Origin: JAAYDH01 sp964345825
Lineage (GTDB): Bacteria > Bacillota_I > Bacilli_A > RFN20 > CAG-826
Direction: 5' to 3'
DNA length: 39,874 nucleotides
Assembly: GCA_964345825.1 (NCBI GenBank)
Contig: CAYFSI010000006.1
Span: forward strand, 1-39,874
Shown here piece by piece: positions 17,068 through 24,720 of the stretch. The position numbers and the translations under genes are program-made. The notes beneath the pieces were generated by a model. That model saw nothing but the letters and a program-made list of their open reading frames with translations. It was not told the origin of the DNA and made no database searches. Position 1 is the stretch's first letter. The number at the start of each line of letters is the position of its first letter.

Positions 17068-18337
17068 TCTTGGGCTCCTCTTTTTTTAAGATGGCGAAAA
17101 ATAAGCTTTCTTCATATTCACTAAAAGGGAAAATTTGCTTGTCAGTTACAAGAGAAAAAGAAGGGTTATTTTCAATGAATCGTTTGATAAGTCTTCGTGA
17201 CTCTTTTTTGTTAATTGTAGGAATAGCATAAATCAATTGGCCACCATCTTCGACGAGAGCAGCACATTCTTGGAGAGCTAGCTCTTGAGATTTAATAATG
17301 CCATCTAGCTGATCGGATGACACTCTTAAGAAATAATCTGGAGTTGATTTCAATAAGGCAAATTTGGAACTATCTGGGAAAAGAAAAAAGGTGTGAACTG
17401 GTTTAGAAATACATGTGATAATTTGGGACGGAGTAGCTTCAAAAAAGGAAGCATTTTTCAAATTAAAACTCACAATCGTCTTTTTGCTGGCAAAAAAAGC
17501 TTGAGCATCGCCGATAACCAAGTCAAATTTAACATTTCGATCAAACTTATGCATCAACCCTAAAAAAGCATTGTTGGGATAGTTTGAATAAATTGCGATG
17601 CCTCTTAAGGGATCGATATCCGCTTGAGCAAATACTTCATTCCAGGCGGGAGATATATCGATAATTTCCTTCTTTTGGAAAGCGAGGTGTTTCTTAATAT
17701 TTGAGTTGCCTTTTGAAAGAACAAAATCTGGAAATGGACTAGCAATTAAATCAGAATATTTGGCCAATAAATCTTCTTGGCTATTCATCTCCTTATTAAC
17801 TAAGCAAAATTTGGTTGATGGTCTTGAATTGCTACGCAAAATGCGATATGTCAAATGTTCGCCAAAGTGTTTCGTCCACATCTTGACTAGCCAAAGTGGA
17901 GTATTGAAACGAAATGACAAATAATCAAGAGATTCTTTGCTAATTTCTGAAGGGATAAGGTTTTCGGTATTGACATCAATTTCAGCGACGAGCTGACCTA
18001 AATCTCGGTTTTTAAAACGTTCTAATTTAGAAATAGCTTCCATCATTATTTGACTTATTTCCTCAACTGGCACAGATTTGATAAAAAGTCGATTGGAGAA
18101 ATAAAGCAAAACGAGGGTAAGATTATTTACATCGAGAGAACCAAAGATTTTCTCGGAGAGATAAGAAAAGACATAGTAATGGCGAAGAGAACAACCGACA
18201 CATTTGATGATTTCGGTTCGTTCAATAGATGAAATTTTTGAGTCTTTTAATAGGCTGCGAATAGCCAAATTGAAAGTAACATTCTTTTCAAGAATTTCAT
18301 TGAGCACTTGTGATGAAAGAGTAACAATTATATTCAT
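17060..18337 (-). CDS. RsmB homologue that has lost its catalytic and SAM motifs
   Basis: A 425-residue protein in the usual place of rsmB (16S rRNA m5C967 methyltransferase), directly before rlmN. The NusB-like RNA-binding N-terminus (1-125) and the linker FRFNTPLWLVKMWTKHFGE (about 142-160) match the family. The catalytic half does not. The SAM loop expected as CAAPGGKT reads about IYSNYPNNAFLG (249-260). The catalytic cysteine of motif IV (APCSG) is replaced in FPDSSKF (D322). The assisting cysteine of motif VI (S/T-C-T) is replaced in YAIPTINKKE (P373). The frame is open from start to stop and both ends overlap neighbours, so the gene looks maintained. It is probably a pseudoenzyme that binds RNA without methylating. 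An active enzyme is unlikely from these residues. Confidence 0.85.
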   Translation of the reverse strand: MNIIVTLSSQVLNEILEKNVTFNLAIRSLLKDSKISSIERTEIIKCVGCSLRHYYVFSYLSEKIFGSLDVNNLTLVLLYFSNRLFIKSVPVEEISQIMMEAISKLERFKNRDLGQLVAEIDVNTENLIPSEISKESLDYLSFRFNTPLWLVKMWTKHFGEHLTYRILRSNSRPSTKFCLVNKEMNSQEDLLAKYSDLIASPFPDFVLSKGNSNIKKHLAFQKKEIIDISPAWNEVFAQADIDPLRGIAIYSNYPNNAFLGLMHKFDRNVKFDLVIGDAQAFFASKKTIVSFNLKNASFFEATPSQIITCISKPVHTFFLFPDSSKFALLKSTPDYFLRVSSDQLDGIIKSQELALQECAALVEDGGQLIYAIPTINKKESRRLIKRFIENNPSFSLVTDKQIFPFSEYEESLFFAILKKEEPKNA

Positions 18338-18795
18338 TAGTCACCTGGTTTAAAATCTTTGAAGACGTCACCAGTATAGATTTGGTCGTCCCCTTCTCCC
18401 TCTTCAAGGTCTTCATCGTCATGATCGGCATCGACATCGACGAGATTGTCTTCAGTGATAAAGCGAGGATAATTTTCGTTAATCTTTTGAAAACGATTAT
18501 CTTGAGAGTAATAATAAAATTCGATTGCTTTATGAATGGCGACTTCTCCAATTCCATTGAGGAGGAGATCCGCCATCATTTTTTGGACAACGCTGACTTT
18601 CATTGGGGCATGAACGTGTATAAGTAAATTCCATGAGGTTTGTTCAGTTCCCTTGTGAAAAATCATATTATTTGGAGCGATGAAACTGACTTCATCTTCT
18701 TCCACTTCATATAGTTTGGCAATTAGAGGGGTAAGCTCGCGAGATAAGCGGCCGACCACGAACTGATCAAGGCCGTAAAAAATTAAAGTAATCAT
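18337..18795 (-). CDS. DUF1904-like small protein with an acidic tail
   Basis: A 152-residue soluble protein. I start at the ATG at 18795, which has GAAGGAAG upstream and opens MITLIFYGLDQF; a longer in-frame start lacks support. Residues 1-100 form a beta-alpha pattern with VEEDEVSFIAPNNMIF that resembles DUF1904/tautomerase-like proteins; this match is tentative. Residues 115-138 are mostly D and E (about 14 of 24), resembling the acidic tail of the RNA polymerase delta subunit but without its fold. It occupies the place of def-fmt in the Bacillus gene order, between priA and rsmB. The function is unknown. Confidence 0.65.
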   Translation of the reverse strand: MITLIFYGLDQFVVGRLSRELTPLIAKLYEVEEDEVSFIAPNNMIFHKGTEQTSWNLLIHVHAPMKVSVVQKMMADLLLNGIGEVAIHKAIEFYYYSQDNRFQKINENYPRFITEDNLVDVDADHDDEDLEEGEGDDQIYTGDVFKDFKPGD

Positions 18796-18843
18796 AAATT
18801 CTTCCTTCGTTTTATTATAATACAATAAAATACAAATTTTTTG

Positions 18844-21039
18844 TTAAAAATTGTATGGATCAATATTCACATCGATATTAACACCAGACTTTTTAGCGTA
18901 TAGGCTAATCAATTTGATGAGCGTTTCTTGAATAAAAGCATAGTCTCGATATTTAATGAGAATCGTCCTTAAAAATAATAGATGATCCTTTGCAATATAG
19001 GGAGTTGTCGGACCGAGAATAATGGCTTTGTCACCGAGTTGCTCGTTCAAATAATCAACGGCGTTATAAGTTTGCGTTATAACTGTGTCTTCGTTCTTCC
19101 CCGAAATAGTTAAACTAGCTAAGAAATAGTAAGGAGGATAATTTTGTAATTTTCTCATCCCCATCTCTTTTTGGAAGAACCCTTCGTAATCTTGTCTCGC
19201 CCCATAGGTTATCGCATAATGAGATGGATTGTAGGTTTGAATTATTGCCTTGCCAACTTTGTCACTTCTTCCTGATCTTCCTACCGCTTGAGTAATCAAT
19301 TGGAAAACTCTTTCCGAACTTCTAAAGGAAGGCATGGAAAGGCCAATATCAGCCAGGACAATTCCGACTAAAGTGACATCTGGAAAGTCATGTCCCTTGG
19401 CAATCATCTGAGTTCCGATGAGAATATCAGCAGCCTTTTTGCGAAAAGACTCGATAATTGAAGGTATTTTGTTGCGGACTTTTGCCGAATCACTATCAAG
19501 GCGAAGTGTTCTTGCTTCAGGGAATAGGCGATGAACCTCCTCTTCAATTCTTTCCGTTCCGAACCCGGTTTTCATCAAGTATTTGGAGCCACATTCTGGG
19601 CATGTTTCAGGCATAACTTGCACATAGTCACAGTGATGACATTTAAGCATGTTATCACTCTTATGAAAGGTTAAGGCTATTCCGCATGTTGGACAACGAA
19701 ATAAATACCCACAACTACGGCATGACACACTTGTCGAAAAGCCTCGACGATTAATTAAAAGAATCGCTTGTTGATGAGCAGTCAGTACCTTTGATAATTC
19801 ATCTCTTAACGAAAGAGAAAAGATATAGGATTCACGATCAATATTGTGATAATCAGCGAGATTAATAATTTTGGTAGCTGGAAGTTTTTGCTCGTTGATT
19901 CGTTTATCTAATCGCAAAAGATGATAGACACCATTTTTGGCTCGAGCTCTTGATTCCAAAGAAGGAGTAGCGCTTCCTAAAAGAACTTTTGCTTGATGCA
20001 TCTCTCCTCTCATGATGGCAACTTCTCGAGCGTGATAAAAAGGAATGGTGTCTTGTTTATACGATTCAACATGTTCTTCATCAAGTATGATGAGACCTAT
20101 TTTCTCTAAAGGTGCAAAAATAGCACTTCTCGCCCCAATAACTATACGGGCTTCTCCACGAGCAATTTTGCGATATTCATCATATTTTTCAGCTGGGGTT
20201 AACTCGCTGTGCAAAATAGCTACCTGATGCTTAAAACGGCGGATAAAGTATTCCATCATCATCGGAGTCAAAGATATTTCTGGAACAAGAAATAAAACAC
20301 TATTTCCTTTTTCTAATTCTCTTTCGCATAAAGTGAGATAAACTTCCGTTTTGCCACTACCAGTTACTCCTTGTAAAAGATAGACCGAGTCTTCACTTTT
20401 AGCAAAATCGTCAATTACTCTTTGTTGATCATCAGTTAATAGCGGGGGCTTTTGAAGCGAATAATCTGGAATGAGAAGTCGACGTTTTTCTTCTTTGATA
20501 ATTTTAATCAAGTTTTTAGCGAGTAACTTCTCTACTATGCTGGGAGAGCCAACTTCTTTTTTTAATATTTTTTCTTCTTTTTTAATCAGCCGAAGGATTT
20601 CGATTTGTTTATCAGTTAAATCTTTTTCCGAATAACGATTAATGGAGAGGTACTGATCATAAGCGATTTTAGGGGCTTTCAGTGAAGATTTTCGAGGTGA
20701 TAAGGAAGGTGGAAGCATGGATTGAAGGACACTAATAAAAGGAGCTAAATAATAGTCCGCCACTCTTTTCGCTAAAGAAAGCAAATCATCATTTAGCAAA
20801 GGTGACTCATCGATGACATCAACTAGATATTCAAGGCGATATCCACTTTTCTCTTCTAACTTTTCCCTCGTAAGGTCAGTTGATTTAACTGAAAGAACAT
20901 ATCCCATTAATTCGCGATGATTAAAGTTAACTAGCACACGAAAACCAGGACCGAGATTTTTTTTGCCTTCGTATAGATAAGAAAAAGGACGATCCAGGGT
21001 ATGACTTGCGTATTCAATCAAGATTTCAACTATGCGCAT
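18844..21039 (-). CDS. priA: primosomal protein N' (PriA helicase)
   Basis: A 731-residue superfamily 2 helicase that restarts stalled replication forks by loading the replicative helicase. The N-terminal 3'-DNA-binding domain (1-105) is followed by a winged-helix region, Walker A GVTGSGKTEVYL, the DEEH box in ILDEEHVESYKQ, and eight zinc cysteines in four CxxC pairs (SCRSCG, RCPTCG, KCHHCD, TCPECGS). Motifs V and VI are in IGTQMIAKGHDFPDVTLVG and QLITQAVGRSGRSDK. It is somewhat shorter than B. subtilis PriA. It follows gmk by 15 bases. Confidence 0.96.
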   Translation of the reverse strand: MRIVEILIEYASHTLDRPFSYLYEGKKNLGPGFRVLVNFNHRELMGYVLSVKSTDLTREKLEEKSGYRLEYLVDVIDESPLLNDDLLSLAKRVADYYLAPFISVLQSMLPPSLSPRKSSLKAPKIAYDQYLSINRYSEKDLTDKQIEILRLIKKEEKILKKEVGSPSIVEKLLAKNLIKIIKEEKRRLLIPDYSLQKPPLLTDDQQRVIDDFAKSEDSVYLLQGVTGSGKTEVYLTLCERELEKGNSVLFLVPEISLTPMMMEYFIRRFKHQVAILHSELTPAEKYDEYRKIARGEARIVIGARSAIFAPLEKIGLIILDEEHVESYKQDTIPFYHAREVAIMRGEMHQAKVLLGSATPSLESRARAKNGVYHLLRLDKRINEQKLPATKIINLADYHNIDRESYIFSLSLRDELSKVLTAHQQAILLINRRGFSTSVSCRSCGYLFRCPTCGIALTFHKSDNMLKCHHCDYVQVMPETCPECGSKYLMKTGFGTERIEEEVHRLFPEARTLRLDSDSAKVRNKIPSIIESFRKKAADILIGTQMIAKGHDFPDVTLVGIVLADIGLSMPSFRSSERVFQLITQAVGRSGRSDKVGKAIIQTYNPSHYAITYGARQDYEGFFQKEMGMRKLQNYPPYYFLASLTISGKNEDTVITQTYNAVDYLNEQLGDKAIILGPTTPYIAKDHLLFLRTILIKYRDYAFIQETLIKLISLYAKKSGVNIDVNIDPYNF

Positions 21040-21054
21040 ATCATCAAGTTCGTC

Positions 21055-21636
21055 CTATAAATTATTCTGATGTATTTTTTTAAGAATTAGATGTGTAATT
21101 TCAGAGGCGGCTCGACCAACACGATCGTTTAGAACGATGTGATCATAATCTTGCGTCATGGTCATTTCATTTTTGCCCTTTTCAAGTCTCTCATAAATAA
21201 TTTCTTCTGATTCGCTTCGGCGATTACGAATTCTCTTTTCGAGAGCTTTAAGGGAGGGAGGCATCAAAAAGAAAGAAATAACCCCATCGTCTTTGACTTT
21301 GCTAATGACTTGTTCCGCTCCATTTATTTCAATCTCAAGGAAAACATTTTTGCCTTGAGCACGAAGCTCTTCAACTTTATCTTTTGGCGTACCATAGCGA
21401 TTGCCAACAAATTCAGCCCATTCAAGGAAATTATTATTGTCGATATTCTTTTGAAATTCTTCGTGGGTAACAAAATAATAATCTTGCCCATCTTGTTCCA
21501 TATTTCTTGGAGCGCGAGTGGTCATGGAAATTGAGTATGTTAAATTAAGCTTATCATTTTTCATGATCCGCTTTCTAACTGTCCCTTTTCCGACTCCGGA
21601 TGGTCCGCTAAGAATAATTAATAACCCTTTTTTCAT
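21055..21636 (-). CDS. gmk: guanylate kinase
   Basis: It phosphorylates GMP to GDP with ATP. It is 193 residues long, the usual length. The P-loop GPSGVGKGT is at 11-19, the GMP-binding TTRAPRNMEQDGQDYYFV segment and EWAEFVGNRYGT follow, and the lid RRSESEEII is present. It is the first gene of the ten-gene operon ending after rpe. No Shine-Dalgarno is visible: the predicted transcript has only about eleven bases (AT-rich, CAAAGTT) before the ATG. In Bacillus, gmk is followed by rpoZ and coaBC; neither is found between gmk and priA here. Confidence 0.96.
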   Translation of the reverse strand: MKKGLLIILSGPSGVGKGTVRKRIMKNDKLNLTYSISMTTRAPRNMEQDGQDYYFVTHEEFQKNIDNNNFLEWAEFVGNRYGTPKDKVEELRAQGKNVFLEIEINGAEQVISKVKDDGVISFFLMPPSLKALEKRIRNRRSESEEIIYERLEKGKNEMTMTQDYDHIVLNDRVGRAASEITHLILKKIHQNNL

Positions 21637-21653
21637 AACTTTGATATGCGTTA

Positions 21654-21682
21654 ATTATAAATACATATTTATACTAAGGCAA
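21654..21682 (-). promoter_or_regulatory. promoter of the gmk-to-rpe operon
   Basis: On the minus strand, TTGCCT (-35, 21682-21677) and TATAAT (-10, 21659-21654) are spaced by exactly 17 bases. The predicted start is near 21647, leaving an 11-base leader without a ribosome site. It interleaves with the divergent promoter of the NFACT gene. Confidence 0.75.
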
Positions 21683-21689
21683 ACTAATA

Positions 21690-21698
21690 TGCTAAAAT
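21690..21698 (+). promoter_or_regulatory. extended -10 promoter giving a leaderless NFACT mRNA
   Basis: TG-C-TAAAAT (hexamer 21693-21698) is followed by ATCTTCA and then the ATG at 21706. The predicted start at about 21705 leaves one base of leader. No -35 and no ribosome site are visible. Confidence 0.55.
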
Positions 21699-21705
21699 AT
21701 CTTCA

Positions 21706-23103
21706 ATGAAATTGTCTATTGGCACACTAAGATCGATTATTNNNNNNNNNNATCTAAGAACAAAGATTATCAACAACTATATAAGCAACGTTTCGATTAT
21801 TGGAAATAATGACTTTCTTATTTCATTTTCGAAATATCGCGAGAAAAGATTATTTGTTTCTTTGTCACATCAGTTTCCTTTTCTTTCTTTAGTTAGTAAT
21901 GATGCGTCTTTCCGCACTACTCTTGGCCGATTAAATGACAACATCCGAAAAGAAATTAAGGATGGCTTAATAACTGATATTAGTATCATCGCAAATGATC
22001 GAATAGTAGCTTTTCAAATTACCAAGACAAATGATTTATATGAGAAAATTTCTAAGACGTTAGTTCTTGAACTCATACCTACGAAACCAAATTTGCTTAT
22101 ATTGGATGATAAGGGAGCAATTATCTTCGCTATTCATGAAATTTCTCTTGAAAAATCAAGACCCATCATGCGAGGACTACTTTACGAGCCACCTTTAAAA
22201 AAGGGAGAATTTAATGCTGCTATTAATGATGAGTTAATTTCAAATTATGAATACATGGCAGAAGAGAAATTAAATGAGTCTCGGCAAAAACAAATTAAAG
22301 ATCGTTTCGCTATTTTATTTCATCACTTGAAAAGCCGGTCAAAGAGTCTCGCCAAGAAAGAAATTGTTTTAAAAAACGAAATGGATGAAGCCAAAAAGAA
22401 CTTTATTTTTCTTGAACATGGAAACATGTTATTATCATTTACTAATGATATAGAATCTGTCACTTTGTATGTTAAGGAACATAATCTTTCTTATGATGAT
22501 AAATGTAGTGTCGGATTTAATGCTAATCGCTATTTCAAAAAATATAAGAAAGCCAAACGAACTGTCCAAATGAATGAAGCTGAAATAATTAAGGCCCAAG
22601 AGGAAATTGCCCGAATTGAAACTTTATTGGGACAATCTCAATACATGAATGAAGAAGAACTTTATGATTTGGCCGTTGTAGAAATGCCACGCGAATTCAG
22701 TTCAATTAACCACAGAAAATCAAAAGACAGAGCCAGTATTGCTTATGTTATCAATGAAAATAGCAAAATTTATTTCGGAAAGAATGATAAACAAAATGAT
22801 TATATTACTTTCAAACTAGTTCGTCCAACCGATTGGTTTTTTCATATCAAAGATTATCCAGGCTCGCATGTTTTAATTGCTAATGATAAACCCAGTGATT
22901 CTCAAATTTTGCTCGCCGCTGAAATATGCTTAATCCTATCGAACAAAGCCAGCGCTGAGGTTCAATATGTTCAAGTAAAAGATGTTAAGCGAACATCAAA
23001 AGTAGGACAAGTAATATTAAAAAATCAACATCTTATACTTATTAGAAATATAAGAGAAGAAACTTTCAAACTGTTGGATAATTATCACAAGATGATTATC
23101 TGA
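21706..23103 (+). CDS. NFACT/RqcH-type ribosome quality control protein, with an assembly gap
   Basis: About 465 residues. The N-terminal NFACT-N domain has IANDRIVAF, whose D98-R99 pair (gap-dependent numbering) matches the DR motif needed for alanine tailing in RqcH. A coiled-coil region (about 195-300) with KKEIVLKNEMDEAKKNF follows, then the NFACT-R domain with IYFGKNDKQNDYITFKL and HIKDYPGSHVLI. RqcH binds stalled 50S-peptidyl-tRNA and recruits tRNA-Ala. It is shorter than B. subtilis RqcH (about 570). Ten Ns near codon 13 make the N-terminus uncertain. It ends in TGA and overlaps the convergent lipoprotein gene by eight bases. The N-terminus appears to start at 21706 without a ribosome site. 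Confidence 0.88.
   Translation: MKLSIGTLRSIIXXXXLRTKIINNYISNVSIIGNNDFLISFSKYREKRLFVSLSHQFPFLSLVSNDASFRTTLGRLNDNIRKEIKDGLITDISIIANDRIVAFQITKTNDLYEKISKTLVLELIPTKPNLLILDDKGAIIFAIHEISLEKSRPIMRGLLYEPPLKKGEFNAAINDELISNYEYMAEEKLNESRQKQIKDRFAILFHHLKSRSKSLAKKEIVLKNEMDEAKKNFIFLEHGNMLLSFTNDIESVTLYVKEHNLSYDDKCSVGFNANRYFKKYKKAKRTVQMNEAEIIKAQEEIARIETLLGQSQYMNEEELYDLAVVEMPREFSSINHRKSKDRASIAYVINENSKIYFGKNDKQNDYITFKLVRPTDWFFHIKDYPGSHVLIANDKPSDSQILLAAEICLILSNKASAEVQYVQVKDVKRTSKVGQVILKNQHLILIRNIREETFKLLDNYHKMII
21742..21751. other. assembly gap (run of ten Ns)
   Basis: Ten consecutive Ns inside codons 13-16 of the NFACT gene. A round number suggests a scaffold placeholder, so the true length is unknown, although the reading frame stays open across it as written. 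Homology of the flanks suggests that little coding sequence is missing. Confidence 0.97.
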
Positions 23104-23557
23104 TTTTAATGCAATCATCTAGGGTGTTAATAAAATTATTTTCAATGGCGTAGACAGCCACTTTATTTTCGACAACAAACATAATAGGAACGAAAAAAAT
23201 TTCTTTGTATGCTGGCAAAAAAGCTTGTTCACCACCATTTGTGATGCCAATTAAAACATCATAATCTTCTTCGGATAATATTGAGTCATCATAGTTGATA
23301 TGATATATCGAGAAATCTTTCTTTTTTAAATACTCAACGAGAGTGGTTTCCAATTCTTCACAATGAGAGCATACCGATATTCCGACCACAAAAATGAGAT
23401 TAGAAAGTTCGTCTATTTTTTGAGACATGTCACTTACTGCATTCCAAAGAATATATTGAGGGTTTTCATCTTTAGAAACATAAAAATATGGACCACGATA
23501 AGAGTTACAAGCAGTTAAAAAAGTTAATATAGAAAGAATAATAATCTTATTTTTCAT
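23096..23557 (-). CDS. lipoprotein with a thioredoxin-like CSHC pair
   Basis: A 153-residue secreted lipoprotein. The N-terminus MKNKIIILSILTFLTAC is a type II signal peptide with the lipobox L14-T15-A16-C17. The mature chain has a hydrophobic beta strand (NLIFVVGIS) leading into C63-S64-H65-C66, then a helix rich in E and K, the layout of a thioredoxin fold. No cis-proline TxP motif is obvious, though FVPIMFVV (about 120) could supply it. The start overlaps trmL by 11 bases. A second lipoprotein with the same design is encoded at 31620. Role unknown: probably extracytoplasmic thiol-disulfide chemistry. Confidence 0.72.
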   Translation of the reverse strand: MKNKIIILSILTFLTACNSYRGPYFYVSKDENPQYILWNAVSDMSQKIDELSNLIFVVGISVCSHCEELETTLVEYLKKKDFSIYHINYDDSILSEEDYDVLIGITNGGEQAFLPAYKEIFFVPIMFVVENKVAVYAIENNFINTLDDCIKIR

Positions 23558-24080
23558 GCGATGATTCTATTTCTTTATTTAAAAAATCTTCACCTTTTAT
23601 CATTTCACTAGTCGACAAATTTTGAAAATTTTGTTGTCTCAGTATTTCGTAGATGACAATTGCAACACAGTTTGAAACATTTAAGCTTCGAGCCTCAGGT
23701 ACCATAGGTATTCTTAATATACTTTTGTAATTAGTTCGAAGTATGTCATGAGGAATTCCTGTCGATTCTCGTCCAAACATTATGAAGTAATCTTTAACGG
23801 GATCAGAATAGTTAAAGGTAGTGTAACTTTGGGAAGCATAACGGGTCACATAATAGATTGTCTCGTCTTGATGTTTTTTTTGAAAGTCTTCATATGTCGG
23901 ATAGTAAAAAAGCTTCAAATCATCTATATAATCTAATCCAACTCTTTTTAGATCTTTGCTTTCTAAAGAAAAAGATAGAGGACCTATGATGTGAAGGGCC
24001 GCATGAACGGCTACACAGGTCCTCATTATATTTCCCGTATTTTGGGGTTTTTCCGGCCGAAATAGCACGACATGGATCAT
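23547..24080 (-). CDS. trmL: tRNA (cytidine/uridine-34 2'-O)-methyltransferase TrmL
   Basis: A SPOUT-superfamily methyltransferase of 177 residues that methylates the wobble ribose of some leucine tRNAs. The N-terminal RPEKPQNTGNIMRTC and the knotted SAM site with FGRESTGIPHDIL and RIPMVPEARSLNVSNCVAIVIYE are diagnostic. The start overlaps the ppa stop (ATGA). It is one of four RNA-modification or tRNA genes in the window (trmB, rlmN, trmL and the RsmB-like gene). Confidence 0.94.
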   Translation of the reverse strand: MIHVVLFRPEKPQNTGNIMRTCVAVHAALHIIGPLSFSLESKDLKRVGLDYIDDLKLFYYPTYEDFQKKHQDETIYYVTRYASQSYTTFNYSDPVKDYFIMFGRESTGIPHDILRTNYKSILRIPMVPEARSLNVSNCVAIVIYEILRQQNFQNLSTSEMIKGEDFLNKEIESSHEK

Positions 24081-24646
24081 AGAGAAAATCCGCGTGCTTT
24101 CCTTTCAGCATTAATTTTTGGCTCAATCTGGTGGTGATATGCTTTAATGCAGTCTGCAATAATTTGCTTCGCCGTTTCGCGATCTTTGACCTCATCAATA
24201 GCGGTATCTTTTCCTTCAAGGGTTTTATAAACTGCGAAGAAGTGTTTGATTTCGGCCATGATATGATCGGGAATTTGAGAGATGTCTTTGTATTGATTAT
24301 AGAAAGGATCATTCTTCGCAACAGCGATGATCTTTTCATCAGGAAGTCCATTGTCCACCATAATTAACACTCCAATAGGAGTGCAATCAACAAGTGACAT
24401 AGGGAGAATGGCTTCCGAACAGAGAACTAAAACATCAAGAGGATCATAATCACGAGCATAAGTTCGGGGAATAAATCCATAATTTTGTGGGTAGTGAGTT
24501 GAAGTAAACAAAACACGGTCAAGAATAAGATGACCTGTTTCTTTATCCAATTCATATTTATTTTTGCTGCCTTTTGAAATTTCGATTAAGGCAAGGAAAG
24601 CATCAGGGGTGACTCTTGCCGCTTTTACATCATGCCAACAATGCAT
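24077..24646 (-). CDS. ppa: family I inorganic pyrophosphatase
   Basis: It hydrolyses pyrophosphate, pulling biosynthetic reactions forward. It is 189 residues long. The family I signature DYDPLDVLVL carries the metal aspartates, and EISKGSKNKYELDKETG matches the conserved N-terminal active-site strand. Bacillus itself uses a family II enzyme, so the family I type is a useful lineage mark. It leads a three-gene operon with trmL and a lipoprotein. An AGGAGG site precedes the ATG. The window also encodes a PPi-type phosphofructokinase, so cellular PPi has competing uses. Confidence 0.95.
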   Translation of the reverse strand: MHCWHDVKAARVTPDAFLALIEISKGSKNKYELDKETGHLILDRVLFTSTHYPQNYGFIPRTYARDYDPLDVLVLCSEAILPMSLVDCTPIGVLIMVDNGLPDEKIIAVAKNDPFYNQYKDISQIPDHIMAEIKHFFAVYKTLEGKDTAIDEVKDRETAKQIIADCIKAYHHQIEPKINAERKARGFSL

Positions 24647-24676
24647 AATTAATCCTCCTGTAATATACTAAAAGTC

Positions 24677-24685
24677 ATTTTATCA
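24677..24685 (-). promoter_or_regulatory. candidate extended -10 promoter of ppa operon
   Basis: Minus-strand TG-A-TAAAAT sits about 30 bases before the ppa start. A second -10-like TATATT stands closer. I cannot decide between them and see no clear -35. Confidence 0.4.
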
Positions 24686-24720
24686 CAAAGATAAAAAATG
24701 GGGTATGTTTCTCGGCCTAT

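Noticed and set aside
17060..18337. Frameshift or assembly error as the cause of the missing RsmB motifs
   Set aside because: The frame is continuous and flanking family regions align on both sides in one frame, with substitutions spread over the catalytic half; error would give a break.
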